The notes beneath the pieces were generated by a model. It was not told the origin of the DNA. It worked only from the letters and a program-made list of their open reading frames with translations, and did not search any database. The position numbers were made by a program, and so were the translations under genes. From the NCBI RefSeq assembly GCF_050436995.1, contig NC_134746.1, positions 12,832,501 through 12,896,500 on the forward strand: DNA of 64,000 bases, read 5' to 3'. Below are positions 46,701-55,330 of the stretch, piece by piece. The stretch's first letter is position 1. Each line of letters opens with the position of its first letter. Source of the DNA: Anticarsia gemmatalis (lineage: Eukaryota > Arthropoda > Insecta > Lepidoptera > Erebidae).

Positions 46701-49700
46701 TCTCCTCCCGCAATAAGCGGTGGAAGGTATCTAGTGACCATAAAAATATATACTTCGGCTTAATCGGGATTCGAACCCGAGACCTTATGACCTGTCGCAT
46801 ACACTTCCACTTGAATTACAAATCCCAATAAGAAAACCCTTCATTTAAATCTCAGGAACAAGATAACCCGTACTTCTAAGTAAGTACGTATAAGTATATA
46901 GTACTACTGACCTGCATAGAACCAGCGGCACAATTGAGAGCCGCCTTCGTTCTGTTCAAGAATATAACTGGACTGAGATCATCCAGCTTCGTGACCTGAA
47001 ACAAACGAATAACATCATATAACGTACATGTGGTAAAGGGAATAAGATTCAAATTGGCTTGGAGACTTAATGATGTAGATGCAAGTAGGTTCTGAAAGTA
47101 ATCAAGGAAATAAAAGAAATCATTGTCAAGTTAAGTAAAAGATGAAGTCTAATTGATGGTTTGTATCAATTGTTATTCATTTTGATGGTTATATGGTCAA
47201 AGTTTATAACAAGAATATGTACCTGATTTTTTTATCTCTATGCATCGTGAAAATCAGATGCGTGATGCACGACTACTCTCCAGTTTAGCATCCTAATTAT
47301 TAGTCTTTGGAATCTTTTCATCCGATTAAAAAAAAAGAGAAGGTTCCCATCTTTTTAATTAACATTAGAGAACCGGCCAGACATCGTCCGGGTATAGCAC
47401 GATCTAGCGAATAGTTGATAAGCAAAGGATTCTTTAAAACATTGTTTCAACTGTAGTTCTTTTTGATATTAAATGTAAATAATTACAAAACATTATAATC
47501 ACTTATAATGCCTTTAAACAAATTACAATAAACCACTTTCTCTGTTTTAATCTCTACATAAATATAGTAAACTCGTGCAGTCCCCCAGTTTCCCCCGCGG
47601 CAGAAGATCGCGGTAACTATGCTATATTTAGTTGGCTTCCAGTGCACCGCCACTGCTATAAATCTGACCTGCTAATTATTACCTTCGGGCACTTGCTATC
47701 GGTCACTGTGTACATTGTACAACGATAAAAATACCACTTTAAACTGGCTGTTTAAGAAATCCAATTTAGAGCTGATCGTGTTTCTCTCAAAGGAATGTAG
47801 GCGATAGTAAGGTTCTTTCTAAATTATGTGCCTTAGTAATATATTAAGCAATGGATGGCGTAATATCGTTTATTTGACGCTACTAACAACAAAAAAGTTG
47901 AATCGTGGGCTACAAACGAAAGTTATTAAAGTTTAATGTCGTGGTTGCCAGTTGCAAAGATTTTCGCATATCATTTTTAAATCAATAGTACCTACAGAAA
48001 GGATAAGCATTCAATACATATTATGTTAGTCTATAATACATTTTACTTTAATATTACACGGAATCTAGACTATTTCAAATCTCAATTTTCATTATCATAG
48101 CGTAGGTGTGTGTAATAATAATGGTAATAGTAATGCCAATGGAAACGCACAGTTCCTACAGGCGATCTATCTAGAAAAGCAACAAGTATCCTTGCTCTGG
48201 GCACAGAACAATATCTCTCTGGAGCCAAGATGTGGTGACACTTACGATCCGCGTTGATTGCAAACAGTACGCCGATCACGAACAACACGCGTTTTTACAT
48301 GGACTGATCAGCGCCTCTAGCGAGTGTTAGAGGAACTACTTTTCAAGTGCTTTTTAATGTAAAATTTTCAATGTCGATACTCTAGAATACTGTTATTCAT
48401 TAGTACCACGAATACGAAATCGTGAGTCAAATCATCTGTTTCAAATAATATTCAAAAAGAAGATTAGCCAGTATCCCTATGCTACACTTTACAAAAGCTA
48501 CTCTACCATGTTTCAAAAAGTCTATTTACTAAACAAATATTTAAAATACAGTGCAAGTATATCACGGTGCAAAAACGTCTCTCGTCTAACTAAACAAATA
48601 TTTACAACAGAATACAATTATAGAAGTATCGGAAATCAGTTTATTTCCGCAGCCGTTGAGCAGCGTATTGTTAACCCAGTACCGCAAGTGACCGCAAGAT
48701 ACCGGTGCGGTGACAACGAGACTTGTTAGCGAGTGTACGACAACATGTGCTCTTGCAAGTCGTATTTAAGAGACGAAAATTGTGTTTATAGGGGGATTCA
48801 CAACTTGTGCATATGTATTATATGAAACTTCTTTCCGTTTTCAGCCCGCGGTTTTGCCCATTTGGAATTTGCTATAATTATAATGCTTCTCTAACACTCC
48901 GAGGAACATACATATATTATACTGTATGCCAATTTTTACTTGCGTTTAGTAGTTTCGGCTGTACGTCAGCCAGTCACTCGATAGCGTAAAAGTTTTATAT
49001 ACGTTACTGGATATGTATGGACTTCCGGAACTGTATACAATTCTTAGGAAATGTATGCCATCGTCTCACTGAGTTGCTTCGAAAATTAGGCACAAAAAGG
49101 CCAATTTACGTACTTGAAAAATGGCTAAATGCATTGCCTTTTATTACACGTAGTATTTTCTTCTTTCACCTTGACCTAATTGCAACCTAAGTGCAAGTCA
49201 CTCAACTTCAATATAAAAATCAATAACATAAAAAATACGATCATCGTATTAAATGCTCATAGGTAGTTGCGCTCATCGGTCGGTAAACGATCAGTGGGTT
49301 AAGCAACCTTGTCGCGGATGTTCCGTAGATTGGTGACCGCATAGTGGTATTTGAACTGAGAGACTCCATGCTTCGGAGGGCACGTAAAATGTCTGTTTCG
49401 ATTGTTGTCAATAAGATAACAGTCGTTAATTGAGCCATGTCAAAGGCTTTCAAGTGGCTTGAACTAATTTAACTAATCTTTCACACTAAGTTAACCACTA
49501 ACTGTAAGATTCAAATTCAAATTCAATTTATTCAAAAAATAAATTTATTAAAGATGAATTAATCGTATTAAAACAATATCAAACATCGAGATCAAATATT
49601 GTTCTCAGAATAAAACCAAACTCACTTTCAGTTCTCGAGTCGTGTGTGAATCGACCTCACCAATTATTGCATTTGCTACGATTATTATATTATCATATTT

Positions 49701-50333
49701 GACAGTTATAATACGACCATGAAATTCTAACAAATTGAATGCGGAAATAAATATTTTTATAACAAAATAACGGATAACTGTGTATTTTATTGTATTGTTA
49801 AGATTTTTGACCGATTCAAGATGTTCTTTTGTCGATAAAAAACTGTATTGTTGTTATAAATAAGACGAAATTGACTCGAAATGATTTGGAAACGAGAGGT
49901 CAAGTTTAGCTTTTTGTATCCTTTTTGTAGATATTTTCTTTTAGTATGACATTGTGTCCAATAATGGCACGAGTGGCACTTACCAAGACTAAAATATTCT
50001 ATATAATATTTCAGAATGAGATGTAGATTTTACTGATAGATGTTAATAACTGGTCAATTCAATATTAAGTAAGTAAAATGTCTGTTTTGGAAACTAAATC
50101 AAGTATTTGTCCAAATAGCTGTGTGCCGCAAGCACTCCTCTCCTCTCATATTTCTCCCGTTTTTATTATCCTTTTACTTTCTCGCACCGTAATAAACTTA
50201 CCTTTCCATCAAGTACGGTCTGTTCAGGCAGGCCTTCGCCCTGGTACTCGATGTTGTTCGCCTGGGACCCATAGTTGGACTGCGCCTGCGCAGCCGCCAG
50301 CGCGCACGCCAGCACACACCACAATAACGCCAT
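32912..50333 (-). CDS. Single-pass membrane protein with ZP-N module and long cytoplasmic tail
   Basis: Complete gene. Exons (minus strand, 5' to 3'): 50333-50202, 46995-46912, 43634-43497, 43126-42984, 42586-42384, 40799-40635, 40229-40073, 38811-38655, 37610-37500, 36873-36764, 36581-36467, 36159-36000, 35686-35463, 35136-34912, 34597-34449, 33918-33787, 33411-33281, 32985-32912. All junctions are GT..AG with matching phases and give 869 codons plus TAA. Order: signal peptide (about 1-18), ZP-N module with Cys 66, 95, 114 and 148, Pro-rich stalk, transmembrane helix about 183-207, stop-transfer LRRR, cytoplasmic tail about 208-869. Arthropod ZP proteins usually organise apical cuticle and cell shape. 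Here no ZP-C half is present. I do not recognise the orthologue. An acceptor TTTTAG just before the ATG (50341-50343) suggests a 5' UTR exon further upstream. Confidence 0.9.
34261..34405. repeat. Interspersed repeat in a ZP-gene intron
   Basis: Carries CTTCCAGTCTCACCGGATG, then AACCCAGTTACCTGGG and GGTGAGACTGGTTGTCAGAC. I recognise this block as a frequent lepidopteran interspersed repeat; its class is uncertain. The ends CCAGTCTCACCG and CGGTGAGACTGG are inverted repeats. Confidence 0.55.
37356..37438 (-). mobile_element. Diverged SINE 3' fragment (45907 family)
   Basis: Contains CCCACTGCTGGGCAAAAG and a diverged remainder of the SINE tail. Confidence 0.45.
38306..38587. mobile_element. 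Foldback MITE interrupted by a Helitron 3' end
   Basis: Left arm (GCTTTCTGAGATACATTTAG, GCGGTAGTTTAT) and right arm (ATAAACTACCGCTAAATG) are inverted copies of the MITE at 61289-61403. Between them lies about 165 bp ending GAGCTGCGCGGGGCAGCTAT, typical of lepidopteran Helitron 3' ends. This indicates a nested insertion. Confidence 0.6.
38871..39142 (-). mobile_element. 5S rRNA-derived SINE, copy 4, with target duplication
   Basis: Same family. TAGCCGCAGT at 38861-38870 and 39143-39152 is a 10-bp target duplication. The tail (TAAGAAGAAG on the minus strand) is next to the left duplication. Confidence 0.85.
39179..39704 (-). mobile_element. hAT transposon deletion derivative, 526 bp
   Basis: Ends TAGGGAATGCAATCCCGA and, inverted, TAGTGAATGCAATCCCGA, matching the hAT terminal pattern. 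ATAGCAGG at 39171-39178 and 39705-39712 is the 8-bp target duplication. Subterminal DNA is full of CGGGATCC/GAGATC motifs. The minus strand (about 39604-39485) encodes LSERAFSAVGYIAIDLRCRL and a following helix, a remnant of the hAT C-terminal dimerisation region. The rest of the transposase is gone. Confidence 0.88.
41310..42059 (-). mobile_element. PIF/Harbinger transposon derivative, 750 bp
   Basis: Perfect terminal inverted repeats begin GGCTGCGTTTCCACCAGAGA and continue for a few more bases, flanked by TTA at 41307-41309 and 42060-42062, the 3-bp duplication typical of this superfamily. Internal partial copies of the terminal motif occur near 41389 and 41949. It lies in a ZP-gene intron. 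Confidence 0.88.
41480..41830 (-). pseudogene. Harbinger transposase N-terminal remnant
   Basis: A minus-strand frame inside the element encodes RTHRFWIRNHIKYHRLHGEF, then a SRSNFYELHNLIENII helix and KEDTHYRE. This resembles the start of HARBI1-like transposases (F-W-V-R block, later DThYR). The catalytic DDE region is absent, so it cannot be an active transposase. Confidence 0.7.
42384..42586 (-). CDS. ZP gene exon 5: transmembrane helix
   Basis: Stalk PEPGPLPAKAPLAGTH, then a hydrophobic segment ILMIICAILFLTLLLLGLG ending YLCLRRR. The arginines give the inside-positive rule for a type I orientation. The start of the cytoplasmic tail follows (RRFIDDSSASIVSRESIQ), with potential Ser phosphorylation sites. 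Confidence 0.9.
42984..46995 (-). CDS. ZP gene exons 2-4: ZP-N domain
   Basis: Exons 46995-46912, 43634-43497 and 43126-42984. The four cysteines at residues 66, 95, 114 and 148 have the spacing of the ZP-N fold, with expected pairs 1-4 and 2-3. Typical motifs are IEMKFNEKFYGI, LELPLKGCGTKQ before cysteine 3 and a strand ending EVITIVCRYPPP at cysteine 4. ZP-N mediates polymerisation or partner binding at the cell surface. After cysteine 4 comes a Pro-rich stalk of about 30 residues, so no ZP-C domain or furin-type cleavage site separates it from the membrane. Confidence 0.85.
43497..43500 (-). other. ZP intron 2 (43635-46911): transposon-rich
   Basis: Marker for the end of exon 3. The long intron on its upstream side holds the palindromic GCGACC element (44141-44370), the 45386-45879 inverted-repeat element, a full tRNA SINE (45907-46228) and further fragments. 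Confidence 0.6.
44141..44370. mobile_element. Foldback element with GCGACC-rich arms
   Basis: About 75-bp terminal inverted repeats (44141-44215 and 44295-44369) begin AAGGTAACATTCGG / AAGGTAGCATTCGG. They contain dense GCGACC, CGCGACC and GGTCGC units, so GC content is extreme for this region. The loop holds another partial GCGACC block. No coding frame. The target duplication could not be fixed. Confidence 0.8.
45160..45225. repeat. Lepidopteran repeat fragment
   Basis: CACGCCTGTTATGCCCAAAC followed by GGAGGCAGACGTG resembles a widespread lepidopteran repeat; boundaries are uncertain. Confidence 0.35.
45386..45879. mobile_element. Inverted-repeat DNA element, about 494 bp
   Basis: Near-perfect terminal inverted repeats of about 90 bp start TGTATATGTTACTGTAAAAG and contain TAAATCCTAAGATTTTCCGG and GGTAAATCTTAGGTT-type blocks. 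The centre has two GC-rich hairpins: CTAAGGTGGGAGC with its inverse, and GCCCCGCGAAGCGGGGC. No coding frame. Superfamily not assigned. Confidence 0.8.
45907..46228 (+). mobile_element. Full-length tRNA-derived SINE
   Basis: Box A TAGCCGAGTGG at 45915-45925 and box B GGTTCGAATCC at 45959-45969 form an RNA polymerase III promoter. A body follows with the CATCGTGAGGAAACCTTGCA block and TCCCTCATTACGGGAGGAG. The end is ATTTATTTATTTATT. Shorter copies are at 9680, 37356, 46676, 57229 and 62768. The tail resembles noctuid SINEs. Confidence 0.88.
46676..46731 (-). mobile_element. SINE 3' fragment (45907 family)
   Basis: Carries CCCACAGCTGGGCAAGGGTC and CTCCTCCCG. Both ends are truncated. Confidence 0.6.
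46742..46828 (-). mobile_element. tRNA-like SINE head, different type
   Basis: The minus strand has a box B GGTTCGAATCCCG and ends GATTAAGCCGAAG; the 5' part is TTGGGATTTGTAATTCAAGT. It does not fold into a clean tRNA with an intact acceptor stem, so it is read as a SINE head rather than a tRNA gene. Confidence 0.5.
49249..49507 (+). mobile_element. 5S rRNA-derived SINE, copy 5
   Basis: Same family, with GGTTAAGCAACC and a diverged box C (GATTGGTGACC). It lies in the first ZP-gene intron, and the most diverged bases are in its 3' half. Confidence 0.78.
50202..50333 (-). CDS. ZP gene exon 1: signal peptide and N-terminus
   Basis: Forty-four codons starting MALLWCVLACALAAAQAQ, a short hydrophobic signal peptide with likely cleavage after an Ala near residue 16-18. 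The rest (SNYGSQANNIEYQGE) is a polar linker. The donor AAG/GTAAGT is strong. A 3.2-kb intron follows. Confidence 0.88.
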
Positions 50334-51027
50334 CTCTTATCTAAAACAAACAATAATTACGAATCAATAATGAGTATAAATCGGATAACGGACTTTTGTA
50401 TGTAGACAACAAATACGACGAAAATAGAACCTATGTTCTAATGACTTTTCCTGTTTAATTAAAAAGCATGGGCTTTTTTCTTAACCGCGAAAAAATGTTT
50501 TTATATCACAGTAACTTTTATCAGGCAACAATGTTATATGTTTTTCTATGACTATCTGTATTTAATTTTAATATATTCCCGTAAACCATTAGCTAGATTT
50601 CATAACAAACGTAACAATCACAAAACTTGTATTTCAGATCTGAATCTATAAGTAGATATCAATCATCAATCACATTTCCCGCAATTTTCCAATTACTACA
50701 TTCTTATCCTAGACTACTCCATTCAACGGTGGTAGAAAGCTACTTGTACAAGCCAATAAGTATGAAAGCAAAGAAAGTACAATCTCACGTTACAGCGGGA
50801 CTAAGAAAATGAGTTTTTGTTACTTTTCTATACACCATCGTGTAAGTTTTCACTTTGAGAAACTCGTGTAAGATTTTCTACTGATTTTTGCTTGTAAACA
50901 ATCTGTTATCGGTGTTTTATGGTGTTTTTTTCAATTGTTATTTAATTAGTTACATTTTTAATCGATTTAGATGATGTATTGTTTTTGTTTTTTTTTTCTA
51001 AAACCTAACAAAATTATGCTTAACATC

Positions 51028-51132
51028 GCTGCTCCAGTCAGCCTCCAGTCAGACCACGGCGAGTGCAACCTGCGCCGAAACGTTAGGTATTATAAGGTAA
51101 AATGCGTGTTTGCGTTAATTCTCGTATTCTAT
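51028..51132 (+). repeat. Interspersed repeat, copy 2
   Basis: Same orientation as 31430-31520, sharing GACCACGGC, CTGCGCCGAAACGT and AGGTATTATAAGGTAAAA-like sequence. Confidence 0.6.
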
Positions 51133-51394
51133 TAAAAGTTATGATAACATCGAACTAGTTGGTAATTTTGCTTTTAAGACTTGAAAATTATTTTGCATAA
51201 ACAAAAAAAAATGACTGTGCTTCAATTTCACTTGCGATGACCACTAACGCGTCATATCTTGTTTTGTAGCTGTAGCCTAAAGCCCTTATACGAATGAACA
51301 TAGGTAATTCAAGACATTAATCCGTATAAACAAACAAGCATCACTTTTGTAGTTTTATTAGGTACAAGTACTGATGTACAATCTGTATTACACA

Positions 51395-51642
51395 CTAGGT
51401 GTCCCGCGCAACTTTGCTTACGTCACATAAGAGAGAATGGGTCATAATTTTCCTTGTTTTTGTAACATTTTTTACTGGTACTCAGTTCGTATTAGTCGTA
51501 GCGTGATGAGCCTATAGCCTTCCTCAATAATTGGGCTATCAAACAATGAAAGAATTTTTCAAATCAGCCCAGTAGTTCCTGAGATTAGCGCGTTCAAACA
51601 AACAAACATACAAACTCTTCAGCTTTGTAATATTAGTATAGA
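51395..51642 (-). mobile_element. Non-autonomous Helitron
   Basis: On the minus strand it starts TCTATACTAATATTACAAAG and ends CGCGGGACACCTAG, the TC...CTAG termini of lepidopteran Helitrons. Its internal sequence matches 59265-59538. Confidence 0.8.
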
Positions 51643-52194
51643 TAAAAGACTCAAAATATTTATCTAATCGGACGACAAATCATAAAAAAAAATCCCACGC
51701 ATATTTTGTTTCATCAAACGACACAATCTTTCATAGCAAAAGGACAGTAGGCACGAAATCTTTAACATTTCGACACTAAAAAAACTAGCCAGACCAAACC
51801 AAAGCCGTAGCCTGACATTATGAAGTATGAACATAGCACAGCTGTCAAGTATGCAAGGTGGACAAGGATATGGCGTCGGCGGTAACCTTTCACCGTGCAA
51901 GGTCGTGCGCCATGTCTCACCGGACTCTTTGTACTGTGATATAACAACATATGGAAGGAATTTATGGATTGTGTATGTCATTTTGGAGATTTTGTTAGAT
52001 AATATCTGACAAAATCTTCAAAATCTTCCAAAAGACATACAAAATTAAATATTATGTGTGTTGTTTAAGAGAAGATAGGCATCTCTATTAAGTTGAAGGA
52101 TGTTTGTTACAAAGACTCCTGATAAATTATTTAATATTCTTATGACCAGTTGCCTATCCTATAGTTTTAAGAGTACCAACAATGGCTATAAGTG

Positions 52195-52265
52195 CGTGGC
52201 GTAGTGGTTAAGGTGGTCGCCACGCCACTACCAGTGCATCTTGAGGTCGTGAATTCGATTCCCAC
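52195..52265 (+). mobile_element. tRNA-headed SINE, 5' half, split by a transposon
   Basis: Head GTGCGTGGCGTAGTGGTTAA with box B-like GAATTCGATTCCCAC. It breaks off at the target site of the transposon at 52266-55036 and resumes at 55037. Confidence 0.78.
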
Positions 52266-55036
52266 TAGGGTGTCCCAAGCTATAAGGGAAAAAATTTTTT
52301 TTTTGAAATCTTATACGCATACCCTTTTATTTTATTCTGTTTGACCTCAAAAGCCTAAATAAAAAATATTATAGTGATAACTTAATGTTATCACGTGCCG
52401 ACTTGACTTCAAAGTTATAAATTAAAAATTTGTATGGAAAAATTATGTTACTTAGTCTTAATTTAGGTTTTGGAAAGAAAACAACTAATAATATTTAAAA
52501 GAAATAGTATTTAATGATATTAATATACATCAAGGATCTTCTATATACTTTCTTTTTAAAGTTTTCTTTTTGCAATCAGGGTAAATTTTACGATGTTCTT
52601 GTACACAACGTAACAAAAATTGCTTTTGTTCCTCTTCAACCGTGATTAGCCCGTGAAAGTCTTGCATCAACTTAACTGCCCTTTCAGCAGTGTCATTCAC
52701 TGCTTTCAGTGTTGATAGTTTCACTTTTGCTTCAAGATACGAAGAATTATTAGACCACGAAGCAGGACTTTCTTCGAGAAAACTATCATCAATTTTCAGA
52801 CGAGAGAACAAAGACTTACTTGAAGACGATATAAAATCTTCTATGTTTTTCTCGTACAATAGTCCGCTTAAATCTTCTTTTGATGGTATATAGCGTTTTT
52901 CTTGAGACGAGATACTATCTTTAGATAAGTTTGATATAATGTTTTCCTTACTTTCTTGGCTCACCTCGTCGTCAAAAAGTGATAACATAGATACTTCCTC
53001 GGTCAAATACCATAAATGCTGAGTAAACTTCTTCAATACTGCTTTTGATATATTTTTATCAATATTTTCGTAAGCTCTCATGGCTTTCAAAAATGACAAA
53101 TCTTGGTAGGGTGCTTTGACTGCCGAAATACACTGCATCCATGGCTTGACATAGGATGAAACGATGAACAGGCAGACGTCCAATAGAGCATTCTTATCTT
53201 TACTATTAATTTTAAATTGAGAGCTAAGTAACACTATTTTTAAAGAATAGATAGCTCTAGCCATCCATCGAGCTTGGTGCATAGCACCTGGGGGTCGGAT
53301 TTTAAACTTTTTTTCTTCATCTCCGCCTAAAAACAAAACTGAGAGCTCTATCAACTCACGATAGTCGTCTCTGACAATTGTTTTTGTCAATTCAGAACGG
53401 TAAAACGAAATCAGATTCTGGATTTCGCTTAATGTCAGGCAAGAAACAATTTTTTCTCGATAATTTTCGATTTTAGTACTATCGACATTTTTCCAGTTGT
53501 CTCGAAATTTTTTGAATAGGGGAATATCTGGGCTTGTTGTCACCTGGCTAATTTTCACTTCGAACGCTGCTTTGAGTACCAATTCATAGATGTGATGGCG
53601 GCAAGCAAAAATAAGCACTTCTCTGTTGATCTTTTGCTGCAAAATCACACAAGCCCCGTTGAGACGACCAGTGTTAGAAGCCGTGGTGTCACAGCAAAGT
53701 ATTTGTACTCTTTCTTCGAGGTTCCAGTCTACTATAGCATTCCAAACAGCCTGGGCTTGCTCACTTCCAGTAGAACTCTCTAAACGTGGCACAGATATAA
53801 GCTGCTCCTTATCTTCATAAGAAATAACAATCGGAAGACGTTCTTCTTTTGATTTTCGAGTATCCAAAGCTGGTAATAGTTTGCCATCCCAATGAACAGT
53901 CACAACATCTGGAACCTTGTCTTGAAAATCGATTTTTATAGCTTTCGCACGCTCTTTTCGTTTTTCCGTTCTGATTCTTTGGATGGAGGATTTGCTAATT
54001 GGAAAATCGTCGACATTATGTCCCAGCGCCTCAATAGTAGCTTCTAAAATAAACACAGAATCTCTCATACTCAATTGACATCGGTCCAATGCTGCTACTA
54101 ACTTCGGGGTAATAAAATTCTTCCGCACTGACTTACAAATTACAGGTTGCACGTTTTCAATGGGCGGGCTATTGGAACTTTCTTGCAAGGTCTCGCAGTC
54201 GCTAGAATCTGAAGACGAATTAATCGGTAAAGGTTCAATAATCGCCGACGAAGTCGACGCAGCAAAATATTTAGCACGGCGATTCTCTTCCTCAATAGAT
54301 CTAAGGCGCGCCCTGTCCTCTTTCTTCGTTAACTTTTTGTCGACTCCAGTTAGATGGCCCGGCCGACCAGGCTCTCTCTGGTGCTGCAGGAAGATTTTGT
54401 CTTCATCTATTTTTATCATAGTCAACGCATCAGCGTGAGCAATATCAAAAAGATTGTTCAAATTAGCAACAAACTCTTCGCGACGCCGTTTAAACACATC
54501 TTGAGTTTTCTTAGCATTTTTTTGCAAGTCTCTCCAAACTTGATATAAGTTTACAAGTTTTTTTATACAGTTTGGCAATGATTTAGTAGGTATTCGTGCC
54601 TTTTCCCAAAAAATAATGCACTCGCGTATCGTTAGATTTGCACTCTCATTTACCTTTAAATTTACTTCGCGGATATTGTAAAACAAAACTGCTAGAACTT
54701 GCCCATTAGAGGGAAGTTTTGAACCAGTTATTTGATGTTTTACGTAACCAATTAAATATATTTCACTCTTTTTAGAACTGCGCAATTCGACTGACATGTT
54801 GATTATTTGAAAACAATGCAATAAATGATATTAAAACAAGAAACAACACGCACTGATATTTGCAAGTCCTTACGCGCTTAGGAGTTCACGTAGTAACATG
54901 TTTCGATACAAGTCGGCACGGGTTGCTGTTATCCGAAGTACGTGATATTTATTTTAGAGTTATATTACTACAAAACGAATAATAATTGCGGGTATGCGTC
55001 GAAAAAAAATCACTTTGATTTTTTTGGGACACCCTA
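52266..55036 (-). mobile_element. hAT-like DNA transposon, complete, 2771 bp
   Basis: Perfect 13-bp terminal inverted repeats TAGGGTGTCCCAA (52266-52278 and inverted at 55024-55036). Similarity then resumes with ACGCATACCC in both subterminal regions. ATTCCCAC at 52258-52265 and 55037-55044 is an exact 8-bp target duplication. The TAGGG start and 8-bp duplication are hAT hallmarks. The interior holds one intact ORF on the minus strand. Exact repeats and an open frame suggest a recent, possibly still mobile insertion. The target is a SINE. Confidence 0.93.
52530..54821 (-). CDS. hAT-like transposase, 763 aa, intact
   Basis: Single-exon ORF filling the transposon; a second ATG eight codons on (54797) is an equally good start. 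No BED zinc finger is visible near the N-terminus; that region has a basic helical segment around 95-185 and a Ser-rich linker 189-220. The RNase H-like core shows HWDGKLLPALD with Asp 312 and CCDTTASNTG with Asp 378, comparable to the hAT D-N-A-S-N motif. ACRHHIYEL at 406-414 matches the hAT C-x-x-H block. Near the C-terminus NDTAERAVKL places Glu 713 where hAT proteins have S-E-R-x-F-S. Similar uncharacterised proteins occur in many arthropods as far as I recall. It may excise and insert the element; activity is inferred. Confidence 0.82.
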   Translation of the reverse strand: MHCFQIINMSVELRSSKKSEIYLIGYVKHQITGSKLPSNGQVLAVLFYNIREVNLKVNESANLTIRECIIFWEKARIPTKSLPNCIKKLVNLYQVWRDLQKNAKKTQDVFKRRREEFVANLNNLFDIAHADALTMIKIDEDKIFLQHQREPGRPGHLTGVDKKLTKKEDRARLRSIEEENRRAKYFAASTSSAIIEPLPINSSSDSSDCETLQESSNSPPIENVQPVICKSVRKNFITPKLVAALDRCQLSMRDSVFILEATIEALGHNVDDFPISKSSIQRIRTEKRKERAKAIKIDFQDKVPDVVTVHWDGKLLPALDTRKSKEERLPIVISYEDKEQLISVPRLESSTGSEQAQAVWNAIVDWNLEERVQILCCDTTASNTGRLNGACVILQQKINREVLIFACRHHIYELVLKAAFEVKISQVTTSPDIPLFKKFRDNWKNVDSTKIENYREKIVSCLTLSEIQNLISFYRSELTKTIVRDDYRELIELSVLFLGGDEEKKFKIRPPGAMHQARWMARAIYSLKIVLLSSQFKINSKDKNALLDVCLFIVSSYVKPWMQCISAVKAPYQDLSFLKAMRAYENIDKNISKAVLKKFTQHLWYLTEEVSMLSLFDDEVSQESKENIISNLSKDSISSQEKRYIPSKEDLSGLLYEKNIEDFISSSSKSLFSRLKIDDSFLEESPASWSNNSSYLEAKVKLSTLKAVNDTAERAVKLMQDFHGLITVEEEQKQFLLRCVQEHRKIYPDCKKKTLKRKYIEDP

Positions 55037-55044
55037 ATTCCCAC

Positions 55045-55160
55045 GTGGAAGATATTTTGTGCGATACATAAGTAGTAGTTCCGGGTCTCTTTTAACTTTG
55101 TGTCCGTTGTTTGTATGTTTGTAAGAGTCCCCGCGACACAAGATCAATTCTTACTTCAAG
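55045..55160 (+). mobile_element. SINE, 3' half after the transposon
   Basis: Continues the SINE with GTGGAAGATATTTTGTGCG and the body block GTGTCCGTTGTTTGTATG shared with 31196-31283. Confidence 0.7.
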
Positions 55161-55163
55161 TTG

Positions 55164-55330
55164 TCAAAATCAAAATTAAAATCAAATCATTTATTAATTT
55201 AGGTCAAGTGCTGACACTGATAGTCAATGATACAGAGAGTGAATTTAGCGCCAGTTCAGAAGGTAGGGCCAATGAGAAGAGCTGGCAAGAAACTCCTGGA
55301 CACTCTTTATAATCGCCAAATGGTTTTAAC
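55164..55330 (+). repeat. Lepidopteran interspersed repeat
   Basis: Contains TCAAATCATTTATTAATTTA and GAAGAGCTGGCAAGAAACTC, a block I recognise as frequent in lepidopteran genomes, perhaps a non-LTR retrotransposon 3' end. Confidence 0.45.

Larger units (their letters stand above)
50341..52192. other. Upstream region of the ZP gene, mostly repeats
   Basis: No protein-coding exon seen. A 5' UTR exon and promoter for the ZP gene are expected here, but no TATA or initiator could be chosen with confidence. It contains a repeat copy (51028-51132) and a Helitron (51395-51642). Confidence 0.5.

Noticed and set aside
46742..46828. A real tRNA gene
   Set aside because: Box B is perfect, but box A and the acceptor stem do not form a proper cloverleaf, and SINE heads are frequent here.
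48082..48288. Minus-strand frame starting like a signal peptide (MLFVIGVLFAINA)
   Set aside because: Considered as an alternative first exon of the ZP gene, but no donor in the right phase was seen and the rest is low quality.
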